A stretch of 64,000 bases of DNA from the NCBI RefSeq assembly GCF_018138715.1, contig NZ_JAGSHX010000006.1:310001-374000 (forward strand), in the 5' to 3' direction. This DNA comes from Streptomyces asiaticus. GTDB taxonomy: Bacteria; Actinomycetota; Actinomycetes; Streptomycetales; Streptomycetaceae. Positions 41,618 to 50,972 of the stretch are shown in pieces. Numbering within the stretch: position 1 is the stretch's first letter; each line of letters starts with the position of its first letter. The notes under the pieces are model-generated. The model saw only the letters and a list, made by a program, of their open reading frames with translations, did not search any database and was not told where the DNA came from. Both the position numbers and the translations under genes were made by a program.

Positions 41618-42403
41618 TCATGGGTGCTGGCTGCTCACGGACACCGTCTCGCCCGTCATGTACGACGAGTAGCCGCTGGCCAGGAAGACGATGACGTTGG
41701 CCACCTCCCAGGGCTCGGCGTACCGGCCGAAGGCCTCGCGCTCGGTGAGCGCGGCGAGCAGTTCGGGGGTGGTGACCTTCACCAGATGCGGATGCATGGC
41801 CAGGCTCGGCGAGACCGCGTTGACCCGCACCCGGTACGCGGCGGCCTCGACCGCGGCGCAGCGGGTGAGCGCCATGACGCCCGCCTTGGCCGCCGCGTAG
41901 TGGGCCTGACCGGCCTGGGCGCGCCAGCCGACGACCGAGGCGTTGTTGACCACGACACCGCCGTGGCCGCCCGTCTTCATCCGGCGCAGCGCGGCGCGGG
42001 TGCAGCGGAACGTGCCGTTCAGAGTGACGTCGATGACCTTGTCCCACTGCTCGTCGGTCATCTCGGTCAGCAGGGCGGTGCCACCGAGCCCGGCGTTGTT
42101 GACCACCGCGTCCAGCCGTCCGTGGCGCTCCTCGGCGAGGTCGTACAGCGCGGCGATCTGGGCCTCGTCGGTCACATCACTGGCGCGTCCGGCGACCCGC
42201 TCCTCGCCGAACTCCCCGGCGAGCGTGGCCACCGTCTCCTCGAGCCGGCGCTCATGGGCGTCGCCGAGGACGACACGCGCGCCCTCCTCGAGGAACCGGC
42301 GGGCCGTGGCGCCGCCGATTCCGGTGCCCGCAGCGGCGGTGATGACGGCCGTGCGACCGGTAAGGAGGCCGTGGCCGGGGACGTACGGCGCCTTGTTGTC
42401 CAT
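41618..42403 (-). CDS. Short-chain dehydrogenase/reductase of the KstR2-type cluster
   Basis: This 261-residue SDR has a Rossmann motif (AVITAAAGTGIGGATARRFL), an NNAG motif (VVNNAGLGG), the catalytic Ser and Tyr-x-x-x-Lys (NNASVVGW, HYAAAKAGVM) and a C-terminal MTGETVSVSSQHP. It oxidises or reduces a hydroxyl/keto group, presumably on a CoA thioester of a polycyclic intermediate. The start at 42403 is used; the frame is open for 2 kb further upstream, but that is antisense to acyl-CoA dehydrogenase genes. It is the first gene of the left operon, 18 bases from the palindromic operator. Confidence 0.88.
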   Translation of the reverse strand: MDNKAPYVPGHGLLTGRTAVITAAAGTGIGGATARRFLEEGARVVLGDAHERRLEETVATLAGEFGEERVAGRASDVTDEAQIAALYDLAEERHGRLDAVVNNAGLGGTALLTEMTDEQWDKVIDVTLNGTFRCTRAALRRMKTGGHGGVVVNNASVVGWRAQAGQAHYAAAKAGVMALTRCAAVEAAAYRVRVNAVSPSLAMHPHLVKVTTPELLAALTEREAFGRYAEPWEVANVIVFLASGYSSYMTGETVSVSSQHP

Positions 42404-42420
42404 CACGACGCCACGGTAAC

Positions 42421-42438
42421 CTACCAAACACTTGTTAG
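42421..42438. promoter_or_regulatory. KstR2-type palindromic operator
   Basis: On the minus strand this reads CTAACAAGTGTTTGGTAG, fitting the known KstR2 consensus AnCAAGnnCTTGnT with one mismatch. It lies in the 75-base gap between the divergent SDR and acyl-CoA dehydrogenase starts, so one repressor site can control both operons. Confidence 0.75.
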
Positions 42439-42478
42439 GGAACCCGCCGACGGGGCTGATGGAAGGGGTGCTGGGCCG

Positions 42479-43669
42479 ATGGACCTCGATCTCACCGAGC
42501 GGCAGTCGGCGTTCCGGGCCGAGGCCCGGCGGTGGCTGGCCGCCCACACCCCCGCCGCTCCCCTCCCCTCCCTGGAGACCGCCGAGGGGTTCGCGGCGCA
42601 CCGCGCCTGGGAGCGCACCCTCGCGGCGGACCGCTGGTCGGCGGTGACCTGGCCCGAGGAGTACGGCGGCCGGGGCGCGTCGGTGATCGAGTGGCTGCTG
42701 TTCGAGGAGGAGTACTACGCGGCGGGCGCGCCCGGCCGGGTGAGCCAGAACGGGATCAGCCTGCTCGCCCCCACCCTCTTCGAACACGGCAGCGCCGAGC
42801 AGCGCGCCCGGATCCTGCCGCCGATGGCGCGCGGCGAGACGATCTGGGCCCAGGCGTGGTCCGAACCCGAGTCGGGCTCCGACCTCGCCTCGCTGCGCTC
42901 CACCGCCCGCCGCGCCGACGGCGGCTGGCGCTTGAGCGGCCAGAAGACCTGGTCGTCCCGGGCCGCCTTCGCCGACCGGGCCTTCGGCCTGTTCCGCAGC
43001 GATCCGGCGGCGGACGCACCGCACCGGGGGCTGACGTATCTGATGTTCGCCCTGGACGCGCCCGGTGTGACCGTGCGCCCCATCGGCCGCCTCGACGGCA
43101 AGCCCGCCTTCGCCGAGCTCTTCCTGGACGAGGTGTTCGTCCCCGACGGGGACGTCATCGGCGAGCCGGGGCAGGGCTGGCGCATCGCGATGAGCACGGC
43201 GGGCAACGAGCGCGGGCTGACCCTGCGCAGCCCCGGCCGGTTCACCGCGGCGGCGCGGCGCCTGGTGGCGCTGTGGCGGGAGCGGGCGGACGAGGCCGGG
43301 AGCGATACGGGGATCGAGGCGGCCGCGCTGCGCGACCGGGTCGCGGACGCCGTGATCGGCGCCCGCGCGTATGAGCTCTTCGCCTGCGCGGGCGCCTCCC
43401 GGCTGGCCGCCGGGGGCTCGCTCGGGGCCGAGTCCAGCCTGAACAAGGTCTTCTGGTCGGAGCTGGACATCGCCCTCCACGAGACGGCCTTGGACCTGCT
43501 GGGCCCCCACGGCGAACTGTCCGACGCCGCCGACGACCCGGACGCGCCCGGCCCGTGGTCCGACGGCTACACCTTCGCCCTGGCGGGCCCGGTCTACGCG
43601 GGCACGAACGAGATCCAGCGCGACATCATCGCCGAGCGGCTGCTGGGCCTGCCGAAGGGACGCCGATGA
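42479..43669 (+). CDS. Acyl-CoA dehydrogenase, steroid-type FadE subunit
   Basis: This 396-residue FAD enzyme introduces a trans-2,3 double bond into an acyl-CoA. It begins MDLDLTERQSAFRAEARRWL. Family landmarks are IWAQAWSEPESGSDLASL (flavin and substrate contacts), TYLMFALDAPGV and the C-terminal GPVYAGTNEIQRDIIAERLL. In steroid-degrading actinobacteria, such FadE proteins pair with a second subunit to make alpha2beta2 enzymes; the next gene, 79 bases downstream, is the expected partner. It is divergent from the SDR-kstR2-thiolase operon across the KstR2-type operator. Confidence 0.9.
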   Translation: MDLDLTERQSAFRAEARRWLAAHTPAAPLPSLETAEGFAAHRAWERTLAADRWSAVTWPEEYGGRGASVIEWLLFEEEYYAAGAPGRVSQNGISLLAPTLFEHGSAEQRARILPPMARGETIWAQAWSEPESGSDLASLRSTARRADGGWRLSGQKTWSSRAAFADRAFGLFRSDPAADAPHRGLTYLMFALDAPGVTVRPIGRLDGKPAFAELFLDEVFVPDGDVIGEPGQGWRIAMSTAGNERGLTLRSPGRFTAAARRLVALWRERADEAGSDTGIEAAALRDRVADAVIGARAYELFACAGASRLAAGGSLGAESSLNKVFWSELDIALHETALDLLGPHGELSDAADDPDAPGPWSDGYTFALAGPVYAGTNEIQRDIIAERLLGLPKGRR

Positions 43670-43748
43670 GGGGGGTGGCTCGGGGAGCGCGGACCTGGTA
43701 CGGAGAGCGGCTCCGGGAGAGCCCGTCGGCCGGTGAGGGGGCGCCCGG

Positions 43749-44786
43749 ATGAGGTTCGTGCTGGATGAGGCGCAGACGGACTTCGGCCGCACCGTGGACC
43801 GGATGCTCGGCGGGGCCGGCACACCGCACGCCGTCCGGGCCTGGGGGCGCGGCGAACACGCGCCGGGGCGCGCGGTGTGGGGACGGCTCGCCGACGCCGG
43901 GGTGACCGGGCTGGCCGTACCGGAGGCGTACGAGGGGGTCGGGCCGCTGCCCGTCGAGCTGGGCGTGGCGTATGTCGCGGCGGGGCGGCACGCCGTGCCG
44001 GGGCCCCTGGCCGAGACGGCCGCCGCCGCGGTGCTGCTGGCCGGACTCGCCGAGGGCGGCACGGCGCGAAGCGGGCAGGTGGCCGAGGACTGGCTGCCCC
44101 GAATCGCCGACGGGCGGGCGCTGGTGACGCTCGCGGCGGCCGACGGCGGGCCGTACGCGCTGGACGCGGACGCCGCCGACGCCGTCTTCGCCGTCGCGGG
44201 CGAGGAGCTGTGGCTGGCCCCGGGGCACGGGCCGGTCCAGCCCTCGTTCGACCCGGCCCGGCGGCTGGCCCGGCCGCTGCCCGGCGGTGAGCTGCTCGCC
44301 CGGGGCCCGGCCGTGGCCGCGGCCGCCGCACGCGCCGCGGACTGGGCCGCCTTCGCCACGGCCGCGCTGTCGCTCGGCACCGGGCTCGCGCTGGTGGAGC
44401 GCACCGCGGCGTACGTCCGACAGCGCACCCAGTTCGGCCGCCCGATCGGCTCGTTCCAGGCGGTGAAGCACCGGCTGGCGGACGCGCTCATCGGCCTGGA
44501 GTTCGCCCGGCCGCTGCTGTACGGGGCCGCGGTGGCGCTCGCGTCCGGGCCCACGGGCGGCGCGCTCGCGTCCGGGTCCACGGGTGACGTCCGCGCGGAG
44601 GTCGCGGCGGCGAAGGTGGCCACCGGCGAGGCGGCATACGCGGCGGCGCGCACCGCCCTCCAACTGCACGGCGCGCTCGGCTACACCGACGAGTACGAGC
44701 TCTCGATGTGGATCCGCAAGGCCCGCGCCCTGCGCTCCGCCTGGGGTTCCCCGTCGGTTTGCCGCGCCCGCGTCCTCGCGCCCTGA
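43749..44786 (+). CDS. Acyl-CoA dehydrogenase, second subunit
   Basis: This 345-residue protein is a shorter FadE-type polypeptide (LDEAQTDFGRTVDRML at the start, QRTQFGRPIGSFQAVKHRLA and TALQLHGALGYTDEYELSMW near the end). The flavin-contact loop in the middle is poorly conserved and replaced by Ala/Gly-rich sequence. This fits the beta subunit of a heteromeric acyl-CoA dehydrogenase that shares the active site with the preceding gene product. A short internal duplication encodes ALASGPTGG then ALASGSTGD. Its AT-poor, Ala-rich character is extreme even here. Confidence 0.85.
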   Translation: MRFVLDEAQTDFGRTVDRMLGGAGTPHAVRAWGRGEHAPGRAVWGRLADAGVTGLAVPEAYEGVGPLPVELGVAYVAAGRHAVPGPLAETAAAAVLLAGLAEGGTARSGQVAEDWLPRIADGRALVTLAAADGGPYALDADAADAVFAVAGEELWLAPGHGPVQPSFDPARRLARPLPGGELLARGPAVAAAAARAADWAAFATAALSLGTGLALVERTAAYVRQRTQFGRPIGSFQAVKHRLADALIGLEFARPLLYGAAVALASGPTGGALASGSTGDVRAEVAAAKVATGEAAYAAARTALQLHGALGYTDEYELSMWIRKARALRSAWGSPSVCRARVLAP

Positions 44787-44844
44787 CCGGTCTTGATCCA
44801 TGCTGTATCGACCCATAGTTGAGCGAACAGCGAGGTATGCGCGG

Positions 44845-45849
44845 ATGCACCGGCCCCGGCCCACCCTGGAGAGCGTGGCGCGGCGCGCGGGTGTCTCGCG
44901 CGCCACCGTCTCCCGTGTCGTCAACGGCTCGCCCAAGGTCGGTGAGGACAGCCGTGAGGCGGTCCTGAGCGCCATCCAGGAGCTGGGCTACATCCCCAAC
45001 CAGGCGGCCCGCAGCCTGGTCACCCAGCGCACCGACTCCTTCGCGCTGGTGCTCCCCGAGGAGCCGGGCCGGGTCTTCTCCGACGACCGGTTCTTCCCGG
45101 GCGTGGTGCGCGGGGTGAGCCAGGAGCTGGAGGCCGCGGACAAGCAGCTGGTGCTGATGATGGCCCGCTCCGCCGCCAGCCGTGACCGCATCGAGCGCTT
45201 CGCGCTGGCCCGCCATGTGGACGGGGTCATGGTCGCCTCGATGCACGGCGCCGATCCGCTGCCCGCCGCGCTCGCCCGGATGGGCATCCCGGTGGTCTGC
45301 AACGAGCGGGTGCCGGGCCCGGCGTCGCCGCCGTACGTGGGGGTGGACAACGCGGCGGGCGCGGCGCTGGCCGTGGAGCATCTGATCCGCTCCGGGCGCA
45401 CCCGTATCGCCACGGTCGCGGGCCCGCAGGACATGGTCGCCGGGATCGACCGGCTCTCGGGCTACCGGGCGGCGCTGGACGGGGCGCGGCTCGCGGAGCG
45501 GGTCGCGGTCGGGGACTTCACCCAGGAGTCGGGGGCGGTCGCGATGCGGGAGCTGCTGGACCGGGAGCCCCGGCTGGACGGGGTGTTCGTGGCCTCCGAT
45601 CTGATGGCGATCGGGGTGCTGCGGGAGCTGCGCCGAGCCGGTCGGCGGGTGCCGGACGACGTGGCGGTGGTCGGCTTCGACGACATAGAGCCCGCGCGCT
45701 ACACCGAGCCCCCGCTGACCACCGTGCGCCAGCCGATAGACGGCATCGGCCGCCGCCTGGCCCGCCAGCTGCTGCGCCTGACCGCCGGGGAGAGCATCGA
45801 GCCGGCGCTGGTCCTCCCGACGGAGCTGGTGATCCGCGAATCGGCGTAG
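44845..45849 (+). CDS. LacI-family transcriptional regulator
   Basis: This 334-residue repressor starts MHRPRPTLESVARRAG and has the LacI helix-turn-helix (VARRAGVSRATVSRVVNGSP) and effector domain ending LVIRESA. The start at 44845 follows CGAGG. It is a paralogue of the LacI protein at 3827, with a similar tail but without neighbouring sugar genes, so its targets are probably elsewhere. I found no convincing palindrome in the 58 bases before it. Confidence 0.9.
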   Translation: MHRPRPTLESVARRAGVSRATVSRVVNGSPKVGEDSREAVLSAIQELGYIPNQAARSLVTQRTDSFALVLPEEPGRVFSDDRFFPGVVRGVSQELEAADKQLVLMMARSAASRDRIERFALARHVDGVMVASMHGADPLPAALARMGIPVVCNERVPGPASPPYVGVDNAAGAALAVEHLIRSGRTRIATVAGPQDMVAGIDRLSGYRAALDGARLAERVAVGDFTQESGAVAMRELLDREPRLDGVFVASDLMAIGVLRELRRAGRRVPDDVAVVGFDDIEPARYTEPPLTTVRQPIDGIGRRLARQLLRLTAGESIEPALVLPTELVIRESA

Positions 45850-45892
45850 CCGGGTGCGGGGCCGCGTCTCCCGCCGGGGGACGCCATCGTGT

Positions 45893-46633
45893 TCAGCCGC
45901 CCGCGTACCGCGGCAGCCACGCCCGGAAGTCGCGTTCGAAGGCGTCGTAGCGGCGGCGCAGCTCCGTACCCGGCCAGTCCTCCGGCAGGAGCCGGGCGGG
46001 GAGGACGGGGTCGGCGAGGAGGTGGCGGAGGGCGGCGGCCGCGACGGTGAAGCGGTCGGCCGGTTCCTCCGCGTCGTCCAGCGCCGCGCCGAGCAGCCGG
46101 GCCTGGCGGGCCCAGCCGCCCAGGTCCCACAGGCGCGCGGCGAGCTCGGCCGGATCGCCCTCCGGCGCGCCGGTGAACCAGCCGCACTGTTCGGCGGCGA
46201 CGTCCGGGCGCGAGTGGACGAGATTGGCGGGGCGCGTCCAGGTGCCTTCGCGCAGTTCGGCCAGGCGCAGGGTGGCCATGGCCTGGCGGAGGGCGGCGCG
46301 CTCGGCCGCCTCGCGCCGGTCGGAGGTGACGATCGCGATCTCCCAGGCGCCGTCCCAGCGGCGGGTGCGCGGGGCCCGGCTCTCGTCCTGCCGCGCCTGG
46401 CGGGCCAGCAGCCGGTCGGTGAGCCGGTAGGTGCCATCGCTCTGCTCCAGGTCACCGGCGGCGACCATCCGGGTGAGCGCGACCCGGATGGTGCCCTCGG
46501 CGGTGCCGAAGAGCGCGCCGACCCGCACCAGGGCGCGGGCGGGCAGCTGGGGTGGGTGGAGGCCGAGCAGGGTGCTGAGCACGACCGAGCGCGCGGTCAG
46601 CGGCCGCAGGGTGAGCGTTCCGGTGTCGTCCAT
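45893..46633 (-). CDS. PaaX-family transcriptional regulator
   Basis: This 246-residue protein has the PaaX N-terminal winged helix (SVVLSTLLGLHPPQLPARAL, AEGTIRVALTRMVAAGDLE, then YRLTDRLLARQARQ) and PaaX C-domain (WEIAIVTSDRREAAERAALR). PaaX represses phenylacetate-type catabolic genes and responds to aryl-CoA thioesters. It is divergent from the AidB-like acyl-CoA dehydrogenase/enoyl-CoA hydratase operon, so the effector is likely a CoA thioester handled by those enzymes. An inverted repeat sits between the two starts. Confidence 0.9.
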   Translation of the reverse strand: MDDTGTLTLRPLTARSVVLSTLLGLHPPQLPARALVRVGALFGTAEGTIRVALTRMVAAGDLEQSDGTYRLTDRLLARQARQDESRAPRTRRWDGAWEIAIVTSDRREAAERAALRQAMATLRLAELREGTWTRPANLVHSRPDVAAEQCGWFTGAPEGDPAELAARLWDLGGWARQARLLGAALDDAEEPADRFTVAAAALRHLLADPVLPARLLPEDWPGTELRRRYDAFERDFRAWLPRYAGG

Positions 46634-46654
46634 GGTTACGCGAAACCCTATCCA

Positions 46655-46688
46655 TTACAGTTCTTCGTTGCGCATACTGGAAGTGTAA
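46655..46688. promoter_or_regulatory. Candidate PaaX operator
   Basis: TTACAGTTC and GAAGTGTAA form a dyad (one mismatch per arm) separated by 16 bases, midway between the divergent paaX and aidB-like starts. The region is AT-rich compared with its surroundings. Confidence 0.5.
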
Positions 46689-46735
46689 GACTGGGCCGGA
46701 CCCAGGAGCCCACCGCGAACGAGGAGATGTCTGCC

Positions 46736-48378
46736 ATGAGCGCCACGCACGAGGTCCTCAACCAGGCCCCGCCGCTCATCGGCTTCAGCACCGCGGACGA
46801 CCCCGCCCTGCTGGAGGCCCTGCGGCGGCACGACGGCGGCTGGGGCGAACAGGAGGTGCGGGACCTGGGCGCGCGGGCCGGTTCCGCCGAGGTGCAGGAC
46901 TGGGCGCGGATGGCCGAGGAGCACCCCCCGGTGCTGCACACCCACGACCGCTACGGCCATCGCGTCGACGAGGTCGAGTACCACCCCGCCTACCACCAGC
47001 TGATGGGCGTCGCCGTGGAGAGCGGCCAGCACGCGGCGGCGTGGAGCGAGCCCCGCCCCGGCGCCCATCTGGTGCGCGCGGCCAAGTTCTACGCCTTCGC
47101 ACAGGCCGAGCCCGGCCATGGCTGCCCGATCTCCATGACGTACGCCGCGGTCCCGGCGCTGCGTGCCGAGCCGGAGCTCGCCGCCGTGTACGAGCCGCTG
47201 CTGGCCGCCCGCACGTACGACTTCGGGCTGCGCCCGCCGCTCGGCAAGCGGGGCCTGATCGCGGGCATGTCGATGACGGAGAAGCAGGGCGGCTCGGACG
47301 TCCGCGCCAACACCACCCGGGCCGTGCCGGACGGTGCGGGCCGCTACGTGCTCACCGGCCACAAGTGGTTCACCTCCGCGCCGATGAGCGATGTCTTCCT
47401 GACGCTGGCCCAGACGGAGGAGGGCGTCACCTGCTTCCTGGTGCCCCGGGTGCTGCCGGACGGCAGCCGCAACCCGCTGCGGCTGATGCGGCTCAAGAAC
47501 AAGCTGGGCAACCGCTCCAACGCGTCGGCCGAGATCGAGTACGAGTCCGCCCTGGCCTGGCGGGTCGGCGAGCCGGGCCGCGGGGTGCGGACCATCGTGG
47601 AGATGGTCAACGTCACCCGGCTGGACTGCGTCATCGGTTCGGCCGCGGGCATGCGGGCCGGGCTGCGGCAGGCGCTGCACCACGCCGAGCACCGCCGGGC
47701 GTTCGGGGCCGAGCTGGTCGACCAGCCGCTGATGCGCAATGTGCTCGCCGATCTGGCGGTCGAGTCGGAGGCGGCCACCACCCTCGCGATGCGGCTCGCG
47801 GCCGCCCTGGACCGCGCGGAGGGCGGGGACGAGAGCGAGGCGGCGCTGCGCAGGCTGGGGCTCGCGGTGAGCAAGTACTGGGTGTGCAAGCGCGGTGCCA
47901 CCCACGCCGCCGAGGCGCTGGAGTGCCTGGGTGGAAACGGCTATGTGGAGGAGTCCGGGATGCCGCGCCTGTATCGCGAGGCGCCCCTGCTGTCGATCTG
48001 GGAGGGCTCGGGGAACGTCGCGGCACTCGACGTGCTGCGCGCGCTGGGCCGTGAGAACGGCGCCCTGGAGGCGTTCCTGGCCGAGGTCGACGCCGCGGCC
48101 GGGGCGGACGCCCGGCTGGACGCGGCCGTGGACCGGCTGCGCGGGCTGCTGCCGCAGCTCACCGACCCCGAGCGGGCGCAGCTGCTGGCGCGCCGGCTGG
48201 CCGAGCAGATGACGCTGGTGCTCCAGGGCAGCCTGCTGGTGCGGTACAGCCATCCGGCGGTCGCCGACGCGTTCTGCGCCTCACGGCTCGACGGGGACTG
48301 GGGGCACGCCTTCGGCACCCTGCCGCCCGGCACCGACACCGGCCCGATCCTGGAGCGGGCCCGCCCGAAGGACGCGCG

Positions 48379-48382
<4 letters not shown>
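46736..48382 (+). CDS. AidB-like acyl-CoA dehydrogenase
   Basis: This 548-residue flavoprotein belongs to the long acyl-CoA dehydrogenase branch typified by E. coli AidB. Landmarks are CPISMTYAAVPAL, GMSMTEKQGGSDVRANTTRA (flavin loop), HKWFTSAPMSDVFL, ALECLGGNGYVEESGMPRLY and the C-terminal AidB-specific extension. AidB proteins bind DNA and FAD and are linked to alkylation damage, but catabolic roles exist. Divergence from PaaX and coupling to an enoyl-CoA hydratase suggest fatty or aromatic acyl-CoA turnover here. The ATG at 46736 has GAGGAG nine bases upstream and is preferred to the one at 46727. Confidence 0.88.
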
Positions 48383-49212
<830 letters not shown>

Positions 49213-49226
49213 TCGGCGGGGCCGGC

Positions 49227-49258
49227 TGTGGCCGGGGGCGGCCTCGCCCCCGGCCACA
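49227..49258 (+). terminator. Terminator hairpin after the enoyl-CoA hydratase gene
   Basis: TGTGGCCGGGGGCG pairs perfectly with CGCCCCCGGCCACA around a GCCT loop (14 pairs), starting 14 bases after the stop codon. Confidence 0.8.
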
Positions 49259-49345
49259 ACTGGTCACGCATGAGGGGAATGTCCGCGGCTGAACCTCGAT
49301 GCGCCCATGTCATCACCGCCCATTCCCCTATTCGGGGGAATTCCG

Positions 49346-50167
49346 GTGGTCACACGGCTGGCGGGCGCCCGTTCGGCCGAACATCTCCTCGTGAAGCGAT
49401 GGCAGCGCGTATGGCGTGCGGGGGTCCTGGCCACTGCCCTTGTCCTCACCTCGGCGGGGGCGACAGCCCTGGCCGACGAGGACGGTGACGGTCCGGCGAC
49501 CGCGCCCGCCTCCTCCCGGCCGACGGCCGGTACCCGGTCCTGGCCCGGGGGCCGGGACGACGGACCGCTCGCCTCGGTGCGGATCCGGATCGGTCCCGGC
49601 CTGTGTGTCTGCGTCGCCGCCTCGGCGGGCCCGGTCGGCCTCGTCGCCCGGTACGGCTGGTGCCCCAAACCACCCAAGCCACCCAAGCCCCCCAAGCCTC
49701 CCAAGCCGACGCCGACCCCTACGCCCACCCCGACGCCCACGCCCACACCGTCGCCGACTCCCACGCCCACCCCGACGCCGTCCGGGACACCCACACCCAG
49801 CCCGTCCGCCACACCGAGCCGTACGCCCGAGCCGACCCCCACTCCCACCCCCGGCCCGACGCGGCGGGCCCCGTCCCCCACGCCCGCTCCGCGGCTCCCC
49901 GCGCCGGGGCCCACCCGCGCGCCCGCGCTTCCGCCGCCCCCGCCCTCGCGCACCCAGCCTCCGGCATCACCCCCCGCGCCGGCTCCCGCACCGACCAGGA
50001 CCCGTGCCGTCGAGATGCACGCGTACGAGAAACCCGCGCGCAAGAAGCCCGACAACGGGACCTCCTTGGTCACCTTCACCCTGCTGCTCACCGCGCCCGC
50101 GGTCCTCGCGGCCGCCGCTCTCCGTCCGCGTTCGCGCTCCGGCGCGCGCGGCGGGCGGCGCGGCTGA
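49346..50167 (+). CDS. Proline/threonine-repeat surface protein
   Basis: This protein of about 273 residues begins at GTG 49346, behind GGGGGAA; an ATG at 49307 is also in frame. It has an N-terminal hydrophobic export segment ([17 protein letters not shown]), a short core with a Cys pair ([13 protein letters not shown]), then (KPP)n followed by a long (TP)n run. A C-terminal helix ([20 protein letters not shown]) plus an Arg-rich tail acts as membrane anchor. The repeat should form a rigid wall-spanning stalk. Its function is unknown. The DUF4239 gene starts 34 bases downstream. Confidence 0.7.
   Translation: MVTRLAGARSAEHLLVKRWQRVWRAGVLATALVLTSAGATALADEDGDGPATAPASSRPTAGTRSWPGGRDDGPLASVRIRIGPGLCVCVAASAGPVGLVARYGWCPKPPKPPKPPKPPKPTPTPTPTPTPTPTPSPTPTPTPTPSGTPTPSPSATPSRTPEPTPTPTPGPTRRAPSPTPAPRLPAPGPTRAPALPPPPPSRTQPPASPPAPAPAPTRTRAVEMHAYEKPARKKPDNGTSLVTFTLLLTAPAVLAAAALRPRSRSGARGGRRG
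49670..49860 (+). repeat. Coding microsatellite for (KPP)n and (TP)n
   Basis: Nine-base units related to AAGCCACCC run near 49675-49705. Six-base CCCACG/CCGACG units then run to about 49860, coding Lys-Pro-Pro and Thr-Pro repeats. Length polymorphism between strains is likely. Confidence 0.8.
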
Positions 50168-50201
50168 CGGCCCGCCGCCGAACCGCTTGGGAGGTTCATC
50201 C

Positions 50202-50972
50202 ATGCCCGAATGGCTGATTATGACCCTGGTGATGGCCGGGACCTGCGCGGTCGTGGTGACCGGGGCGGTCCTCAACTCCCGCAGACTCGGGGAGGAGGAC
50301 GATCCGGACGAGACCCCCGATGTCCTCGACTACATGATCATGATGATCGGCGTGGTCTACGCGATCGTGCTGGGCCTGGCCATCGCCGGTGTCTGGGAGG
50401 CGCGCTCCGCCGCGCAGGACGGGGTCCGTACGGAGGCGCAGGCGCTGCACGAGGTGGCCGAGCGGGCGAGCGTCTACCCCGGCCCGGTGCGCGACCGCAT
50501 CCGCGACGACGTGGACGCGTATGTGGACCATGTGGTGCACACCGAGTGGAAGGTGATGATCGACAAGGGTGAGCTCACCGACCGCGGCACCGATCTGCTG
50601 ACCACCCTGCGCCACGATGTCACCCGCGCGGCCCCGCACAGCGATCTCCAGTCGCAGGCGTACCAGCCGATGGTGGATCAGGTGGCCGCCGTGGACGACG
50701 CGCGCGGCGCCCGGCAGCAGAGCGCGGGGCCCACGATGCCCCCGCTGGTCTGGTTCGGCCTGGTGCTGGGCGCGGCGCTGGTGATCGGGCTGGTCTTCAC
50801 CCTTCAGATCCGCCGCTCGCCCCGGGAGCTGATGCTCGCGGTGATGTTCACCGCGCTCATCGTCTTCCTGCTCTTCCTGGTGTGGGACTTCGACGAGCCC
50901 TTCGGGCGGTCGGTCGGCGACTCCACCACGGCCTTCACCGATCTGTTCCCCAGCGCACGGGGAGGGTCTTGA
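50202..50972 (+). CDS. DUF4239 (bestrophin-like) membrane protein
   Basis: This 256-residue protein has four membrane helices: LIMTLVMAGTCAVVVTGAVL, then MIMMIGVVYAIVLGLAIAGV, and two near the end (LVWFGLVLGAALVIGLVFTL, LMLAVMFTALIVFLLFLVWD). A helical cytoplasmic segment (RTEAQALHEVAERASVYPGP) lies in the middle. It fits DUF4239, whose role is unproven. GGGAGG precedes the ATG. It probably forms an operon with the Pro-rich protein. Its 3' end overlaps the converging P450 gene by 38 bases. Confidence 0.88.
   Translation: MPEWLIMTLVMAGTCAVVVTGAVLNSRRLGEEDDPDETPDVLDYMIMMIGVVYAIVLGLAIAGVWEARSAAQDGVRTEAQALHEVAERASVYPGPVRDRIRDDVDAYVDHVVHTEWKVMIDKGELTDRGTDLLTTLRHDVTRAAPHSDLQSQAYQPMVDQVAAVDDARGARQQSAGPTMPPLVWFGLVLGAALVIGLVFTLQIRRSPRELMLAVMFTALIVFLLFLVWDFDEPFGRSVGDSTTAFTDLFPSARGGS

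Noticed and set aside
40997..42478. Extended plus-strand frame upstream of the first acyl-CoA dehydrogenase
   Set aside because: It runs antisense through the TetR and SDR genes; the dehydrogenase family starts at 42479.
41618..44653. A 1011-codon minus-strand frame containing the SDR
   Set aside because: The SDR begins at 42403; the upstream part is antisense to the two acyl-CoA dehydrogenase genes and has Ser/Ala/Pro-rich shadow composition.
44787..44844. LacI operator upstream of the second LacI gene
   Set aside because: No palindrome with a central CG and no AGAGCGCTCT core is present.
49670..49860. CRISPR-like or regulatory repeat array
   Set aside because: The periodicity is 6 and 9 bases and in frame, encoding Thr-Pro and Lys-Pro-Pro; it is a coding microsatellite.
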